Assembly: GCF_028682395.1 (NCBI RefSeq)
Contig: NZ_JANHLC010000001.1
Location: 930,001 to 994,000 of the forward strand
Length of the DNA: 64,000 nucleotides
Reading direction: 5' to 3'
DNA from: Pseudomonas putida
GTDB taxonomy: Bacteria; Pseudomonadota; Gammaproteobacteria; Pseudomonadales; Pseudomonadaceae
Made by a program: the position numbers and the translations under genes. This document shows, piece by piece, positions 9,749-18,482 of this stretch (its first letter is position 1; each line of letters begins with the position of its first letter). Under the pieces are notes generated by a model. The model had not been told where the DNA came from. It did not search any database and worked only from the letters and a program-made list of their open reading frames with translations.

Positions 9749-10899
9749 ACCTGGCCGAACTGGAACAACAGGGCGTCGCCCTGCTCGAAGCCAACCGCCC
9801 CCGGGACCTGGAAGCCCTGATGCGCCCGGTACTGGCCTCGGGCACCGGCCCACTGAGCCTCTGGCACTTGCTGTCCAGAGCCGTGCGCCTGCAGGGGCGA
9901 ATCGGCGAGGCCCTGGCGATCCAGGAAATGATCGTGCAAACGTTGCCGGCCAATATGCCTGCCCGTTTCGACCTGGCCGAGACCCTGCTGCTGCTCGGCG
10001 ACTTCAGCCGGGGCTGGCAGCAATACCGTTTTCGCTACGAGCAACCGCATACCCAGGGCATGGCTCGGCCCGTCCAGCGCCCGCGCTGGCAGGGCCAGCC
10101 GATACCCGGCAAGACGCTGTTGATCCATGACGAACAGGGTTTTGGCGACACCTTCCAATTTATGCGGATGGTGGCCTGGGCCCGCGAGCGGTGTGGCGCC
10201 CGGGTGGTGTTCGAGGTCAACCCGCAGACACTCGGGTTAGCCCGCCGCTATCTGGGTGAACGCGATGTCATCGCCTACGGCGAGCTGCCACCGCCCTTCG
10301 ATTTCCATTGCGAGCTGATGAGCCTGCCGCTGGCCATGAACCTGCAACCGAGTGACCTGCCCGGCAGCGTTGCCTACCTGAGTGCAGACCCGGTACGGGT
10401 AGAAAAATGGCGCCAGCGCCTGGCGGACCTGCCCCGGCCCCTGGTCGGCCTGGTCTGGGCCGGTCGACCGACCCACAGCAATGACTGCCGCCGGTCCATG
10501 ACCCTCAACGACCTGGCGCCGCTGGCCCAGCCCGGCATCACCTTTGTCACCCTGCAAAAAGGCCCGGCCAGCGCCCAGGCCGCCACACCGCCGCCGGGCA
10601 TGGACCTGGTGGCCCTGAGCGATGAGATCGACGATTTCGAGGACACGGCCGCGATCATGACGCTGATCGACCTGACCCTCTCGGTCGACTCGGCGCCGAT
10701 CCATCTGGCCGGCGCCCTGGGCCGGCCCGCCTGGGCCATGCTGGCGTTCGTCCCCTGCTGGCGCTGGCTGCTGGACCGCAACGATTCGCCCTGGTACCCA
10801 AGCGTGCGGCTGTTTCGCCAACCCGGACCGGAGCAATGGGCACCGATGCTCGCCGAAATGGCGCAGCAACTGCGCCAACTCAAGAACCGCGTGCCATGA
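9745..10899 (+). CDS. TPR-containing glycosyltransferase-like protein (GT9-type fold)
   Basis: 384 residues. Residues ~1-110 hold two or three degenerate TPR-like helices. From ~120 comes a glycosyltransferase-like domain with LLIHDEQGFGDTFQFMRM. A nucleotide-sugar-binding C-terminal half follows, ending SVDSAPIHLAGALGRPAW and then DRNDSPWYPSVRLFRQ near residues 314-360. This last block is typical of TPR proteins with a heptosyltransferase-like (GT9) fold. The ATG overlaps the stop of the sulfotransferase gene by 4 bp, and its own stop overlaps the next start. No signal peptide, so cytoplasmic. It is likely to add a sugar to a protein or carrier in the same pathway. Donor and acceptor are unknown. 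Confidence 0.82.
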   Translation: MNLAELEQQGVALLEANRPRDLEALMRPVLASGTGPLSLWHLLSRAVRLQGRIGEALAIQEMIVQTLPANMPARFDLAETLLLLGDFSRGWQQYRFRYEQPHTQGMARPVQRPRWQGQPIPGKTLLIHDEQGFGDTFQFMRMVAWARERCGARVVFEVNPQTLGLARRYLGERDVIAYGELPPPFDFHCELMSLPLAMNLQPSDLPGSVAYLSADPVRVEKWRQRLADLPRPLVGLVWAGRPTHSNDCRRSMTLNDLAPLAQPGITFVTLQKGPASAQAATPPPGMDLVALSDEIDDFEDTAAIMTLIDLTLSVDSAPIHLAGALGRPAWAMLAFVPCWRWLLDRNDSPWYPSVRLFRQPGPEQWAPMLAEMAQQLRQLKNRVP

Positions 10900-11747
10900 C
10901 TCGGCCTCTGATGGCCTGGCTGATCGGCCTGGCACTGCTCGGCGGTTGCGCTCAACTACCGCCCGGCGTCGAGCAAGCCCGGCACGCCCAGGCCCTTGCC
11001 GACCCTGCAGGTCTACAGCGCGCCGAGGTGACGACCGACGGTTTTGTGCTGACCAGTTTCTCGCGGATCACGCGCCTGGATCAGCCCTTGAACGTGTATA
11101 TCGAAGGCGACGGTTTTGCCTGGCGCAGCCGCAGCCAGCCGTCCCTCGACCCGACGCCCCGCAAGGCGCTCGGGCTGGCGCTGGCCGCAGCCGACCCGGC
11201 GGCCAACGTGGTCTATCTCGCCCGCCCCTGCCAATTCACCCCGATGGCCCGCAACCCACGCTGTACCGCAACCTACTGGACTGACCGACGCTATGCCGTG
11301 GAAGTGGTCACGGCCATGGACCAGGCCCTCAGCCACTACGCGGCACAGGTGCCGGGCCACCCGCTCCAGTTGATCGGCTACTCGGGCGGCGGCGCGCTCG
11401 CGGTGCTGCTCGCCGCTCGACGCAACGATATCGCCACACTGCGCAGCGTCGCGGGTAATCTCGATATGGCCGAAGTCAACCGCCGGCACAAGGTCTCGGC
11501 GATGCCGGCCTCGCTTAACGCCATCGATGCCGCCCGCCAGGTCAGCACAATCCCCCAGATTCACTTCACGGGTAGCGACGACCGAATCGTCCCGCCCGAC
11601 ATCGCCCGACGTTTCGCCCGGGCGACCGCGGGCCACTGCACGCAGGTGCGCCTGATCCCCGACATGGGCCATGAAGACGATTGGGCGCGGCTGTGGCCCA
11701 CGCTGCTGGCCGACCTTCCCACCTGCTCCCCGAGCCAACCATCATGA
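10896..11747 (+). CDS. Lipoprotein with alpha/beta-hydrolase fold
   Basis: 283 residues. A lipobox LLGGC places the acylated Cys at residue 18, and Ala at +2 favours outer-membrane sorting. The mature part is an alpha/beta hydrolase: nucleophile elbow GYSGGGA near residue 160, a likely acid in GSDDRIVP, and a likely catalytic His in DMGHEDDW near the C-terminus. Such proteins are serine esterases, lipases or deacylases; this one would work in the periplasm, tethered to a membrane. It overlaps both neighbours by 4 bp (ATGA), so it belongs to the same operon as the sulfo- and glycosyltransferases. A role in trimming or deacylating the modified product is possible but inferred. Confidence 0.83.
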   Translation: MTRPLMAWLIGLALLGGCAQLPPGVEQARHAQALADPAGLQRAEVTTDGFVLTSFSRITRLDQPLNVYIEGDGFAWRSRSQPSLDPTPRKALGLALAAADPAANVVYLARPCQFTPMARNPRCTATYWTDRRYAVEVVTAMDQALSHYAAQVPGHPLQLIGYSGGGALAVLLAARRNDIATLRSVAGNLDMAEVNRRHKVSAMPASLNAIDAARQVSTIPQIHFTGSDDRIVPPDIARRFARATAGHCTQVRLIPDMGHEDDWARLWPTLLADLPTCSPSQPS

Positions 11748-12379
11748 CTGCACATCTGACTCCCGTTAGCCATGCCTTGAGCGCCAGCCAACGTCGCACC
11801 CGCTACGGCCACGCCGGTGCGGTGCTCTGGCTGACCGGCCTGTCGGCCTCCGGCAAGTCTTCCCTGGCAATGGCGCTGGAACAGGCACTCAGTACCCGTG
11901 GCTATGCCTGCTATGTACTGGATGGGGATAATTTGCGCACCGGGCTCAATGCCAACCTGGGCTTCAGCCCCGAAGACCGCCGCGAGAATATCCGCCGGGT
12001 CGGTGAAGTGGCGGCGCTGTTTGCCGATGCCGGGCTGGTGTGCATCAGCGCGTTTATCTCGCCGTATCGCGAGGACCGCGAACGGGCCCGCCAGTGCTGC
12101 GCCCAGGGCTTTCACGAGATTCATGTCGCCGCTGATCTGTCGACCTGCGAAGCCCGTGACCCCAAGGGCCTGTACCGTCAGGCCCGGGCCGGCAAGCTCG
12201 CCGAGTTCACCGGGGTCAGCGCGCCTTACGAAGCGCCACTGGCTCCGCAGCTACGCCTCGATACGGCCCATGAGCCGCTCGACGCGAGCCTGGAAAAACT
12301 GCTGGCTTATGTACAGGCGCATCTGCCGATCGACCTCACGCCGGCGGGGAGCCGACGCGAGGTCGCAGACGCCACTTAG
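11744..12379 (+). CDS. cysC: Adenylylsulfate (APS) kinase, stand-alone
   Basis: 211 residues, the length of a single-domain CysC. It phosphorylates adenosine 5'-phosphosulfate to PAPS. Walker A is GLSASGKSS near residue 32. LDGDNLRTGLN follows, then ISPYREDRERAR, where the Ser matches the conserved active-site loop Ser. DPKGLYRQARAGKLAEFTG is the APS-binding lid. The ATG overlaps the lipoprotein stop (ATGA). Pseudomonas usually has APS kinase activity fused in CysNC, so a free copy at the end of a sulfotransferase operon points to dedicated PAPS supply. The stop codon overlaps that of the convergent cytochrome gene. Confidence 0.92.
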   Translation: MTAHLTPVSHALSASQRRTRYGHAGAVLWLTGLSASGKSSLAMALEQALSTRGYACYVLDGDNLRTGLNANLGFSPEDRRENIRRVGEVAALFADAGLVCISAFISPYREDRERARQCCAQGFHEIHVAADLSTCEARDPKGLYRQARAGKLAEFTGVSAPYEAPLAPQLRLDTAHEPLDASLEKLLAYVQAHLPIDLTPAGSRREVADAT

Positions 12380-14418
12380 TAGCGGGCGTCCACCGGACGC
12401 TTGTCCTTGGGCCAATCCTTGACCTTATCGGGGAAGTCCGGACGTGGTTTGTGGGAGAAGTATTCGGCCACATCCACCGCTTCCTGATCGGACAGGCCAC
12501 CCTGGCCCAGCGGGAATTTTTCGTGGAAGCCGATCGGCATATTGCGTTTGACGAAAGCCGCCGCGGTGTAGGTTCGGGCCATGCCGGCACCGATATTGAA
12601 CGACTGGTCGCCCCACAGCGGCGGGAAGATCAACTGGCCATCTTCACGCGTGAGGCCCTCGCCATCCTGGCCGTGGCACACCGCACACTGCTGCACGTAG
12701 ATCTTCTCGCCATTGTGCACATCCGGCTTGATGGCCGGATCGACCTTGCCCACGCCACGCCCGGCCACCTTGTCGCCGGCCTGGGTGTTGCGTTTCATCC
12801 AGTCGAAGTACGCGACCATCGCCTGCATATCCGACGATTGCGGCGGCAGCGGGGCGCCATTCATCGAACGGCGGAAGCAGCCATTGATACGCTCCTCCAG
12901 GGTCACGACCTTGCCCGCACGCGGTGCGTAGCTGGGGAAGAACGCCGAGACACCGACAAACGGCGAGCCATCGGCCACGGTCCCGGCATTGAGATGGCAA
13001 CTGGTGCAGTTCAGCGAGTTGCCGACGTTCTGCGGTAGCAGCGCCTTGGTTTCCAGGTGCAAGCGCATGCCACGCACCACCTGATCGGCATTGGGCGCGG
13101 CGAGCATGTCGGCCAGGCGTGGCGTTTCAAAGCCTGACTCATCGGTGGTCGCCGGGTTGAGCTGGGCCCGCATGGCCTTGACCTCGCTGGCCTTGATCGG
13201 CGTGCCATCATTGCCCCAACTGGTGCGGATAAAGCTGAGAATCTCGGCGATTTCCGTGTCGGCAAGGCGGGCAAAACCGGGCATGGTGTAGACCCGTGGG
13301 TGAGCGGCGGTCTGAGCGGTTTTCCAGCCCGTCAGGGTGATGTGCAACAAGGTGGTCGGGGTGGTCGCCACCACGCTCGGGTTCCCGGCCAGGCGCGGGA
13401 ACATGCCCTGAACGCCCCGGCCGTCCTGGCGGTGGCAGTCGCTGCAGAACTGGGCATACCCCAGCCCGCCCCGGGAACTGAACAGATTGGCCGCCGGTGC
13501 CGACGGGCCCTTGGCCTCGGTCGGCATGGGCAGGTCATCCTTGCCGGCCGGCAGGGACTTGAGGTAAGTCGCAATCGCAATCAGATCGCCATCGCTGAAG
13601 TGCTGGGTGCTGTGATGGATCACATCCGCCATGTTGCCCGAGACAGTGGCAAAGCGATTCTGCCCGGTCTTGAGCAACTGCACGGTGTCATCCACCGTCC
13701 ACAGATTGCGCAGGCTCAGGGCGCGCCACTCTTCGACGGTTTCACCGGCCAGATAGTGCTTGCCATGGCGCCCGGCCTCGCTCATGGCCTTCTCCTGGAA
13801 GGCAATGCCCCGCGGTGTATGGCAGGAGCCGCAATGACCCAGGCCCTGGACCAGATAAGCGCCCCGATTGAGCACCTCGTCCTTCGTCGGGTCGGCGACA
13901 AAAGGCGCGGTATCGAGGAAGGCGAAATTCCACAGCGACAGGCCCCAGCGCTGGTTGAACGGCCAGCTCATATCCGCTTCGCGATTCGGCAGGCGCACCG
14001 GCTCGACCCCTTGCAGCAGATAGGCGTACAGGGCCCGCATATCCTCTTCGCTCATCTTCGCGTAGGACGGATAAGGCATCGCCGGGTACAGATTGCTGCC
14101 GTTCGGGCTGATGCCTTCGCGCATGGCCCGGTCGAATTGGGCGAAGGTGAAGTTGCCGATACCGGTGTCGCGGTCGGGGGTGATATTGCTCGAATAAATG
14201 GTGCCCATCGGCGTCTTCAGTTCGAGCCCGCCGGCCATCACCGGCCCTTCCTTGGCGGTGTGACAGGCAATGCAGTCGCCCAGTTGGGCGACGTATTGAC
14301 CGCGCTCGATCAGCGCGTTGTCGGTTGCCGTTGCCGGTATCGGCTCGCTGGCGTGACCGGTCAGGGTGACGAACGCCATCGCCCCCAACAGGCCCAGTTG
14401 GGGCAGGGAAAAAACCAT
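12376..14418 (-). CDS. Five-haem c-type cytochrome: dehydrogenase cytochrome subunit fused to TsdA-like half
   Basis: About 680 residues with five CxxCH haem sites: CIACH (~49), CGSCH (~194), CSDCH (~323), CTSCH (~470) and CAVCH (~577). Residues ~25-410 resemble the three-haem cytochrome subunit of membrane alcohol/gluconate dehydrogenases. The C-terminal ~250 residues look like dihaem thiosulfate dehydrogenase: CTSCHLNAG, then about 40 residues later ERINGCFRRSMNG, whose Cys fits the unusual haem ligand of that family. An N-terminal export signal ends near GHASEP, so it is periplasmic. I chose ATG 14418 because AAGGA lies 9 bases upstream; ATG 14427 abuts that sequence. No dehydrogenase flavin or PQQ subunit is adjacent. 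It may pass electrons from thiosulfate or another periplasmic donor to an oxidase. Confidence 0.85.
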   Translation of the reverse strand: MVFSLPQLGLLGAMAFVTLTGHASEPIPATATDNALIERGQYVAQLGDCIACHTAKEGPVMAGGLELKTPMGTIYSSNITPDRDTGIGNFTFAQFDRAMREGISPNGSNLYPAMPYPSYAKMSEEDMRALYAYLLQGVEPVRLPNREADMSWPFNQRWGLSLWNFAFLDTAPFVADPTKDEVLNRGAYLVQGLGHCGSCHTPRGIAFQEKAMSEAGRHGKHYLAGETVEEWRALSLRNLWTVDDTVQLLKTGQNRFATVSGNMADVIHHSTQHFSDGDLIAIATYLKSLPAGKDDLPMPTEAKGPSAPAANLFSSRGGLGYAQFCSDCHRQDGRGVQGMFPRLAGNPSVVATTPTTLLHITLTGWKTAQTAAHPRVYTMPGFARLADTEIAEILSFIRTSWGNDGTPIKASEVKAMRAQLNPATTDESGFETPRLADMLAAPNADQVVRGMRLHLETKALLPQNVGNSLNCTSCHLNAGTVADGSPFVGVSAFFPSYAPRAGKVVTLEERINGCFRRSMNGAPLPPQSSDMQAMVAYFDWMKRNTQAGDKVAGRGVGKVDPAIKPDVHNGEKIYVQQCAVCHGQDGEGLTREDGQLIFPPLWGDQSFNIGAGMARTYTAAAFVKRNMPIGFHEKFPLGQGGLSDQEAVDVAEYFSHKPRPDFPDKVKDWPKDKRPVDARY

Positions 14419-14685
14419 TGCACTCATTCCTTGAGTATCGGCCTGGGGTGGTCCCCTCAGCGCGACACTTTAATCGTTATTTTTGATTCAACAGGCTCGA
14501 ACCCGGGGTCCTAAAGGCTCGACCCAGAGTTCGGTCAGAGTGCTTGTAGCCCAATCAACCAGGCAACGTCTTGATACAAGTCATCTCAAAAGGCCATTGC
14601 CGACAGCGCGCCGGGTCTCCGCGCCGGAGTCTGCCCAGCGCATGCGGAACAGCCCCTGTGCCGATCCGCGTGCGCCCATTCGCCC

Positions 14686-15681
14686 TCAACCGCCTGCCCG
14701 CTCACCGGCAGACGGGGTTTCATCGCGTCGCGCGTAGTGCTGGGCCAACATGGCGCAGACCATCAACTGGATCTGGTGGAAAATCATCAATGGCAGGATC
14801 AACGTGCCCATGCCGCTTCCCGCGAACAGCACCTGGGCCATGGGGACCCCGGTGGCCATGCTTTTCTTCGAGCCGGCGAACAACAGCGTGATGCGGTCCT
14901 CCACGCTAAAGCCCAGCCAGCGGCCCAGCAGATGGGTGCAGAACAGAATCAGCGCCAGCAGCAGGCAACAGGCGACCACCAACCCCAACAAGCGCTGCGC
15001 CGATACCAACTGCCAGAGCCCGCTGACCACCGCATCACTGAAGGCGGTGTAGACCACCAACAGAATCGACCCCTGGTCGACGCTTTTCAGCCAGCCACCG
15101 TTACGCATCACCCAGGCGCCAATCCAGCGTCGTGCCAACTGCCCGGCAATAAAAGGCACCAGCAATTGCAGAACGATCTGCAGCACCGAGTCCAGGCTGC
15201 TGCCGGTGCTGCCGTCAGCCTCCATCAACAACAGCACCAGCACCGGCGTCAGGAAAATCCCCAGCAGGCTGGACGCCGCAGCGCTGCAGATCGCCGCCGG
15301 CACGTTGCCCCGCGCCAGGGAGGTAAAGGCAATGGCCGATTGCACGGTGGCCGGCAAGGCGCAGAGAAACAGCATGCCCAAGTACAGATCATTGCCCACC
15401 AGCGGCACCAGCAGCGGCTTGAGCGCCAGGCCCAGGGCCGGAAACAGCACGAACGTGCAGCCAAACACCACCAGGTGCAAACGCCAGTGCCCGGCACCGG
15501 CGATGATCGCCTCGCGGGACAGCTTGGCCCCGTGCATAAAGAACAGCAGCGCAATGGCCAGGCGCGTCAGCCACTCGAAGAACACCGCCCCATTGCCTTC
15601 ACAGGGCAACAGCGTGGCGACAAGGATCACGGCCAGCAGGGCCAGGGTGAAATTGTCGAAGAGCAACCGCAGGGCTTTCAT
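14686..15681 (-). CDS. SBF-like (bile acid:sodium symporter family) transporter
   Basis: 331 residues with about ten hydrophobic segments, matching the YfeH/SBF-like branch of the bile acid:Na+ symporter superfamily. The pattern LFFMHGAKLSREAII near the N-terminus and LFAGSKKSMATGVPMAQVLF near residue 270 are the conserved crossover regions. It is an inner-membrane protein. It starts 111 bp from a divergent AraC regulator, a layout that usually means the regulator controls the transporter. Substrate is unknown; the family moves organic anions. Confidence 0.85.
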   Translation of the reverse strand: MKALRLLFDNFTLALLAVILVATLLPCEGNGAVFFEWLTRLAIALLFFMHGAKLSREAIIAGAGHWRLHLVVFGCTFVLFPALGLALKPLLVPLVGNDLYLGMLFLCALPATVQSAIAFTSLARGNVPAAICSAAASSLLGIFLTPVLVLLLMEADGSTGSSLDSVLQIVLQLLVPFIAGQLARRWIGAWVMRNGGWLKSVDQGSILLVVYTAFSDAVVSGLWQLVSAQRLLGLVVACCLLLALILFCTHLLGRWLGFSVEDRITLLFAGSKKSMATGVPMAQVLFAGSGMGTLILPLMIFHQIQLMVCAMLAQHYARRDETPSAGERAGG

Positions 15682-15792
15682 GGCAAGTCCAGTACAAGAT
15701 CAAGAAGGCCGCCACGATAACCAGCTCGCACGGTTCCGACTAACGCCAGAAAGCTCTAGAGTGTCGACAAACAGACAACAAGGAATCCGGCG

Positions 15793-16566
15793 ATGGACCC
15801 TCTCGCCCAGCTCAAGAGCCTGCCGCGCAAGGTGTACGGCCATGCCCAGGCGCTGCCGAATATCGCCCTGGCCTATGCCCATCGCCACCCTTGGGGGCAA
15901 CTGTCCTATGCCGTCAGCGGGGTGCTGGAAATCCATACCCGCGGCGCGCGTTTTGTCGCGCCGCCGCAACGCGCGGTGTGGATACCGCCAGGCATACGCC
16001 ATCGCGTCACCTGCCCGGCCAATACCTGTATTCGCAGCCTCTATATCGAGCACACTTTTGCCGAGTGGGCGCCGGACCGCTGCCGAGTCATGGCCATCGC
16101 GCCACTGGTGCGCGAGTTGATCAAGAGCTTTAGCCAGTTGCCCGTCGAGTACGCCCTGGACGGTGCCCACGCACGCCTGGTCGAGGTGTTGCTGGACCAG
16201 TTGAGCATTGCCCCCGAGCAAGCCCTGAGCCTGCCACTGCCCCAGGATCCTCGCCTGCACACCCTTTGCCGCCGCCTGCAGACCCATCCGGACGATACGA
16301 CCACCCTGGCGCAGTGGAGCGAAACCCTGGGCGTGTCGCAGAAAACCCTGAGCCGAATTTTCCTGCGGGAAACCGGCCTGAACTTTCGCGCCTGGCGCCA
16401 GCGTATGCGCCTGTTGAATGCCCTGCCGGCCCTGGAGCGCGGCGAACGCGTCACCGACATCGCCCTGGCCAGCGGTTATGAATCGCTTTCCGCCTTTATC
16501 GCCGCTTTTCGTAGCAAGTTCGCCCTATCGCCTGGGGAGTTCGCCAAAGCCGCAACGGGCGAATAA
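15793..16566 (+). CDS. AraC family transcriptional regulator
   Basis: 257 residues. Residues ~15-110 form a cupin-like sensor (HRHPWGQLSYAVSGVLEI, then RAVWIPPGIRH). The C-terminal ~100 residues have two helix-turn-helix units, including SETLGVSQKTLSRIFLRETG and SGYESLSAFIAAFRSKF. This matches the AraC branch that represses or activates adjacent transporters (NimR-like). AAGGA lies upstream of the ATG. Divergent from the SBF-like transporter, its likely target. Confidence 0.9.
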   Translation: MDPLAQLKSLPRKVYGHAQALPNIALAYAHRHPWGQLSYAVSGVLEIHTRGARFVAPPQRAVWIPPGIRHRVTCPANTCIRSLYIEHTFAEWAPDRCRVMAIAPLVRELIKSFSQLPVEYALDGAHARLVEVLLDQLSIAPEQALSLPLPQDPRLHTLCRRLQTHPDDTTTLAQWSETLGVSQKTLSRIFLRETGLNFRAWRQRMRLLNALPALERGERVTDIALASGYESLSAFIAAFRSKFALSPGEFAKAATGE

Positions 16567-16575
16567 GCGCGCAAT

Positions 16576-16608
16576 AAAAAGCCCCGCACTTCCTAAGAAG
16601 GCGGGGCT
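16576..16608 (-). terminator. Rho-independent terminator of the cyo operon (possibly bidirectional)
   Basis: Inverted repeat AGCCCCGC / GCGGGGCT (16580-16587 and 16601-16608). On the minus strand it is followed by TTTTT. It lies 18 bp beyond the cyoE stop and 9 bp past the AraC stop, so it can serve both convergent units. Confidence 0.8.
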
Positions 16609-16626
16609 GTTCGGGGCGTTTCGGAC

Positions 16627-17514
16627 TCAGTGTGCGTAGGTCAACAGCAACGCGGTGGGTGCCTTGAAATCCAGGGACATCATCACGCTCAGCGCGGTGA
16701 TGGTGAAAATCGAGAAGACAAACAGCTTGCGCGCCCAGACGCTGTCATCCACTGCCTTGTAGCCGGTCCAGGCCATGTACAGCCAGTACATGCCCATGGC
16801 CGCCGCGACCGCCAGGTAACTCATGCCCGCATAACCGCTGAAGGTCAGCATCAAGGTCGCCACGAGGAAGGCCAGGATGTAGAGCAGGATGTGTTTCTTG
16901 GCCACGCGGATCCCGCGCTTGACCGGCAACACCGGAATCGAGGCCGCCAGGTAGTCATTGAAACGGAAGATCGCAATGGCATAGGAATGCGGCATCTGCC
17001 ACAGGCTGAACATCACCAGCAGGGTCAGCGCCGCCATGTCGAAGCTGTTGCTGACCGCAACATACCCGATCACCGGCGGCATCGCCCCCGACAGACTGCC
17101 CACCAGCGTGCCGTGCACGGACTTGCGCTTGAGGTACAGGCTGTAGAAACCGACGTAGATGACAAAGCCGATCACCGCGAACAGTGCCGCCAGCGGATTG
17201 GCCACCTGCCAGAGCAGGACCACGCCGGCGATGCCCAGCACCGTGGCGTAGGCCAGCGCCAGCTTCAGGGAAATCAGCCCCTGGACCAGCGCCCGGTTCT
17301 TGGTGCGCTCCATCTTCACGTCGATATCGCGGTCGATGCAGTTGTTGAACACGCAACCGGATGCCACCACCAGCGAAGTCCCGATCATCGCCGCCAGGAA
17401 CACGGCGAGATCGACATGCCCCTGGGAGGCCAGGAAGAATCCGCCCGCCACAGAAAGCACGTTACCGAAAATGATCCCCGGCTTGGTGATTTGGATAAAG
17501 TGCTTTAAGGACAT
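16627..17514 (-). CDS. cyoE: Protohaem IX farnesyltransferase (haem O synthase)
   Basis: 295 residues, UbiA-superfamily prenyltransferase with about nine membrane segments. It farnesylates haem B to haem O, needed by the bo3 oxidase encoded just upstream. Visible motifs are [20 protein letters not shown], the Asp-rich prenyl-diphosphate/Mg site, and [13 protein letters not shown]. The start is ATG 17514 ([13 protein letters not shown]), giving the normal length; longer in-frame extensions run into cyoD. Last gene of cyoABCDE, 11 bp after cyoD. Confidence 0.97.
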   Translation of the reverse strand: MSLKHFIQITKPGIIFGNVLSVAGGFFLASQGHVDLAVFLAAMIGTSLVVASGCVFNNCIDRDIDVKMERTKNRALVQGLISLKLALAYATVLGIAGVVLLWQVANPLAALFAVIGFVIYVGFYSLYLKRKSVHGTLVGSLSGAMPPVIGYVAVSNSFDMAALTLLVMFSLWQMPHSYAIAIFRFNDYLAASIPVLPVKRGIRVAKKHILLYILAFLVATLMLTFSGYAGMSYLAVAAAMGMYWLYMAWTGYKAVDDSVWARKLFVFSIFTITALSVMMSLDFKAPTALLLTYAH

Positions 17515-17525
17515 CCGGATTTTCC

Positions 17526-17852
17526 TCAGTGCGCCATCATGACGTGATGGATGCTGAACATGATCCACAACGACAGGCCGACCAGCAGCACGATCACCAA
17601 CGCGGCGAACACAAAGGCAATCACGTTGTTGCGCTGCGCTGCCGAGCGGTCCAAGTGCAGGAAGTAGATCAGGTGCACGATGACCTGGATCACCGCGAAC
17701 GCCAGCACGATCCACAGGGTCACGTCCTTGGGCAGCGTGGGATACATGACCAGGCCAAACGGAATGACGGTGAGGATCACCGACAGTACGAAGCCGATCA
17801 CGTAGGACTTGACGCTGCCGTGGTTGGAATCACTGGAATGAGCGTTAGCCAT
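17526..17852 (-). CDS. cyoD: Cytochrome bo3 ubiquinol oxidase subunit IV
   Basis: 108 residues with three transmembrane helices after a short Ser/His-rich cytoplasmic N-terminus. It matches CyoD, including [17 protein letters not shown] in helix 2. The subunit assists assembly of the Cu(B) site. It begins directly next to the cyoC stop with no spacer, so the two are translated as a unit. Confidence 0.96.
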   Translation of the reverse strand: MANAHSSDSNHGSVKSYVIGFVLSVILTVIPFGLVMYPTLPKDVTLWIVLAFAVIQVIVHLIYFLHLDRSAAQRNNVIAFVFAALVIVLLVGLSLWIMFSIHHVMMAH

Positions 17853-18479
17853 TTACATCGTCCCCATCAGATAAACCACGGTGAATACGCAGATCCACAC
17901 CACATCCAGGAAGTGCCAGAACAGGCTCAGGCAGCTCAGGCGCGTGGTGTTGGTCGAAGTCAGGCCGTTTTTCCAGACCTGGTACATCATCACCGCCATC
18001 CAGATCAGGCCGCTGGTCACGTGCAGACCGTGGGTCCCGACCAGGGTGAAGAAACCGGACAGGAAGCCGCTGCGGCTCGGACCGAAGCCTTCGCTGATCA
18101 ACAGGTGGAACTCGTTGATCTCCATGGCGATAAAGCCCAGGCCAAAGAGGAAGGTCACGGCCAGCCAGCCCAGTACCTGGGTTTTCTTGCCCTTGAACAA
18201 CGCCAGCATGGCGAAGCCATAGGTGATCGAGCTCAGCAGCAGGCAGGCCGTTTCACCGAGCACATACGGCAGCTCGAAGATATCGTGGCCCGACGGGCCA
18301 CCCGCTACGTTGTTCACCAGCACCGCGTAGACCGCGAAGATCGACGCAAACAGGATGCAGTCGGTCATCAGGTAGAGCCAGAAACCGAAAACGGTCATCT
18401 CGCCCGAGTCGTGGTGATGGTCATCGTGCCCATGGTCATGACCATGGGCGTGTCCAGCATTGGTCACTAAGTTCGACAT
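17853..18479 (-). CDS. cyoC: Cytochrome bo3 ubiquinol oxidase subunit III
   Basis: 208 residues with five membrane helices, of the haem-copper oxidase subunit III family ([18 protein letters not shown], then [14 protein letters not shown]). The N-terminal ~25 residues are strikingly His/Asp-rich ([18 protein letters not shown]), ahead of the conserved fold; they could bind metal but may simply be a lineage feature. Three bases separate it from cyoB. Confidence 0.96.
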   Translation of the reverse strand: MSNLVTNAGHAHGHDHGHDDHHHDSGEMTVFGFWLYLMTDCILFASIFAVYAVLVNNVAGGPSGHDIFELPYVLGETACLLLSSITYGFAMLALFKGKKTQVLGWLAVTFLFGLGFIAMEINEFHLLISEGFGPSRSGFLSGFFTLVGTHGLHVTSGLIWMAVMMYQVWKNGLTSTNTTRLSCLSLFWHFLDVVWICVFTVVYLMGTM

Positions 18480-18482
18480 GGT

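Noticed and set aside
8465..9853. 462-codon minus-strand open frame over the sulfotransferase gene
   Set aside because: Antisense to a gene with clear TPR and PAPS motifs; low-complexity product.
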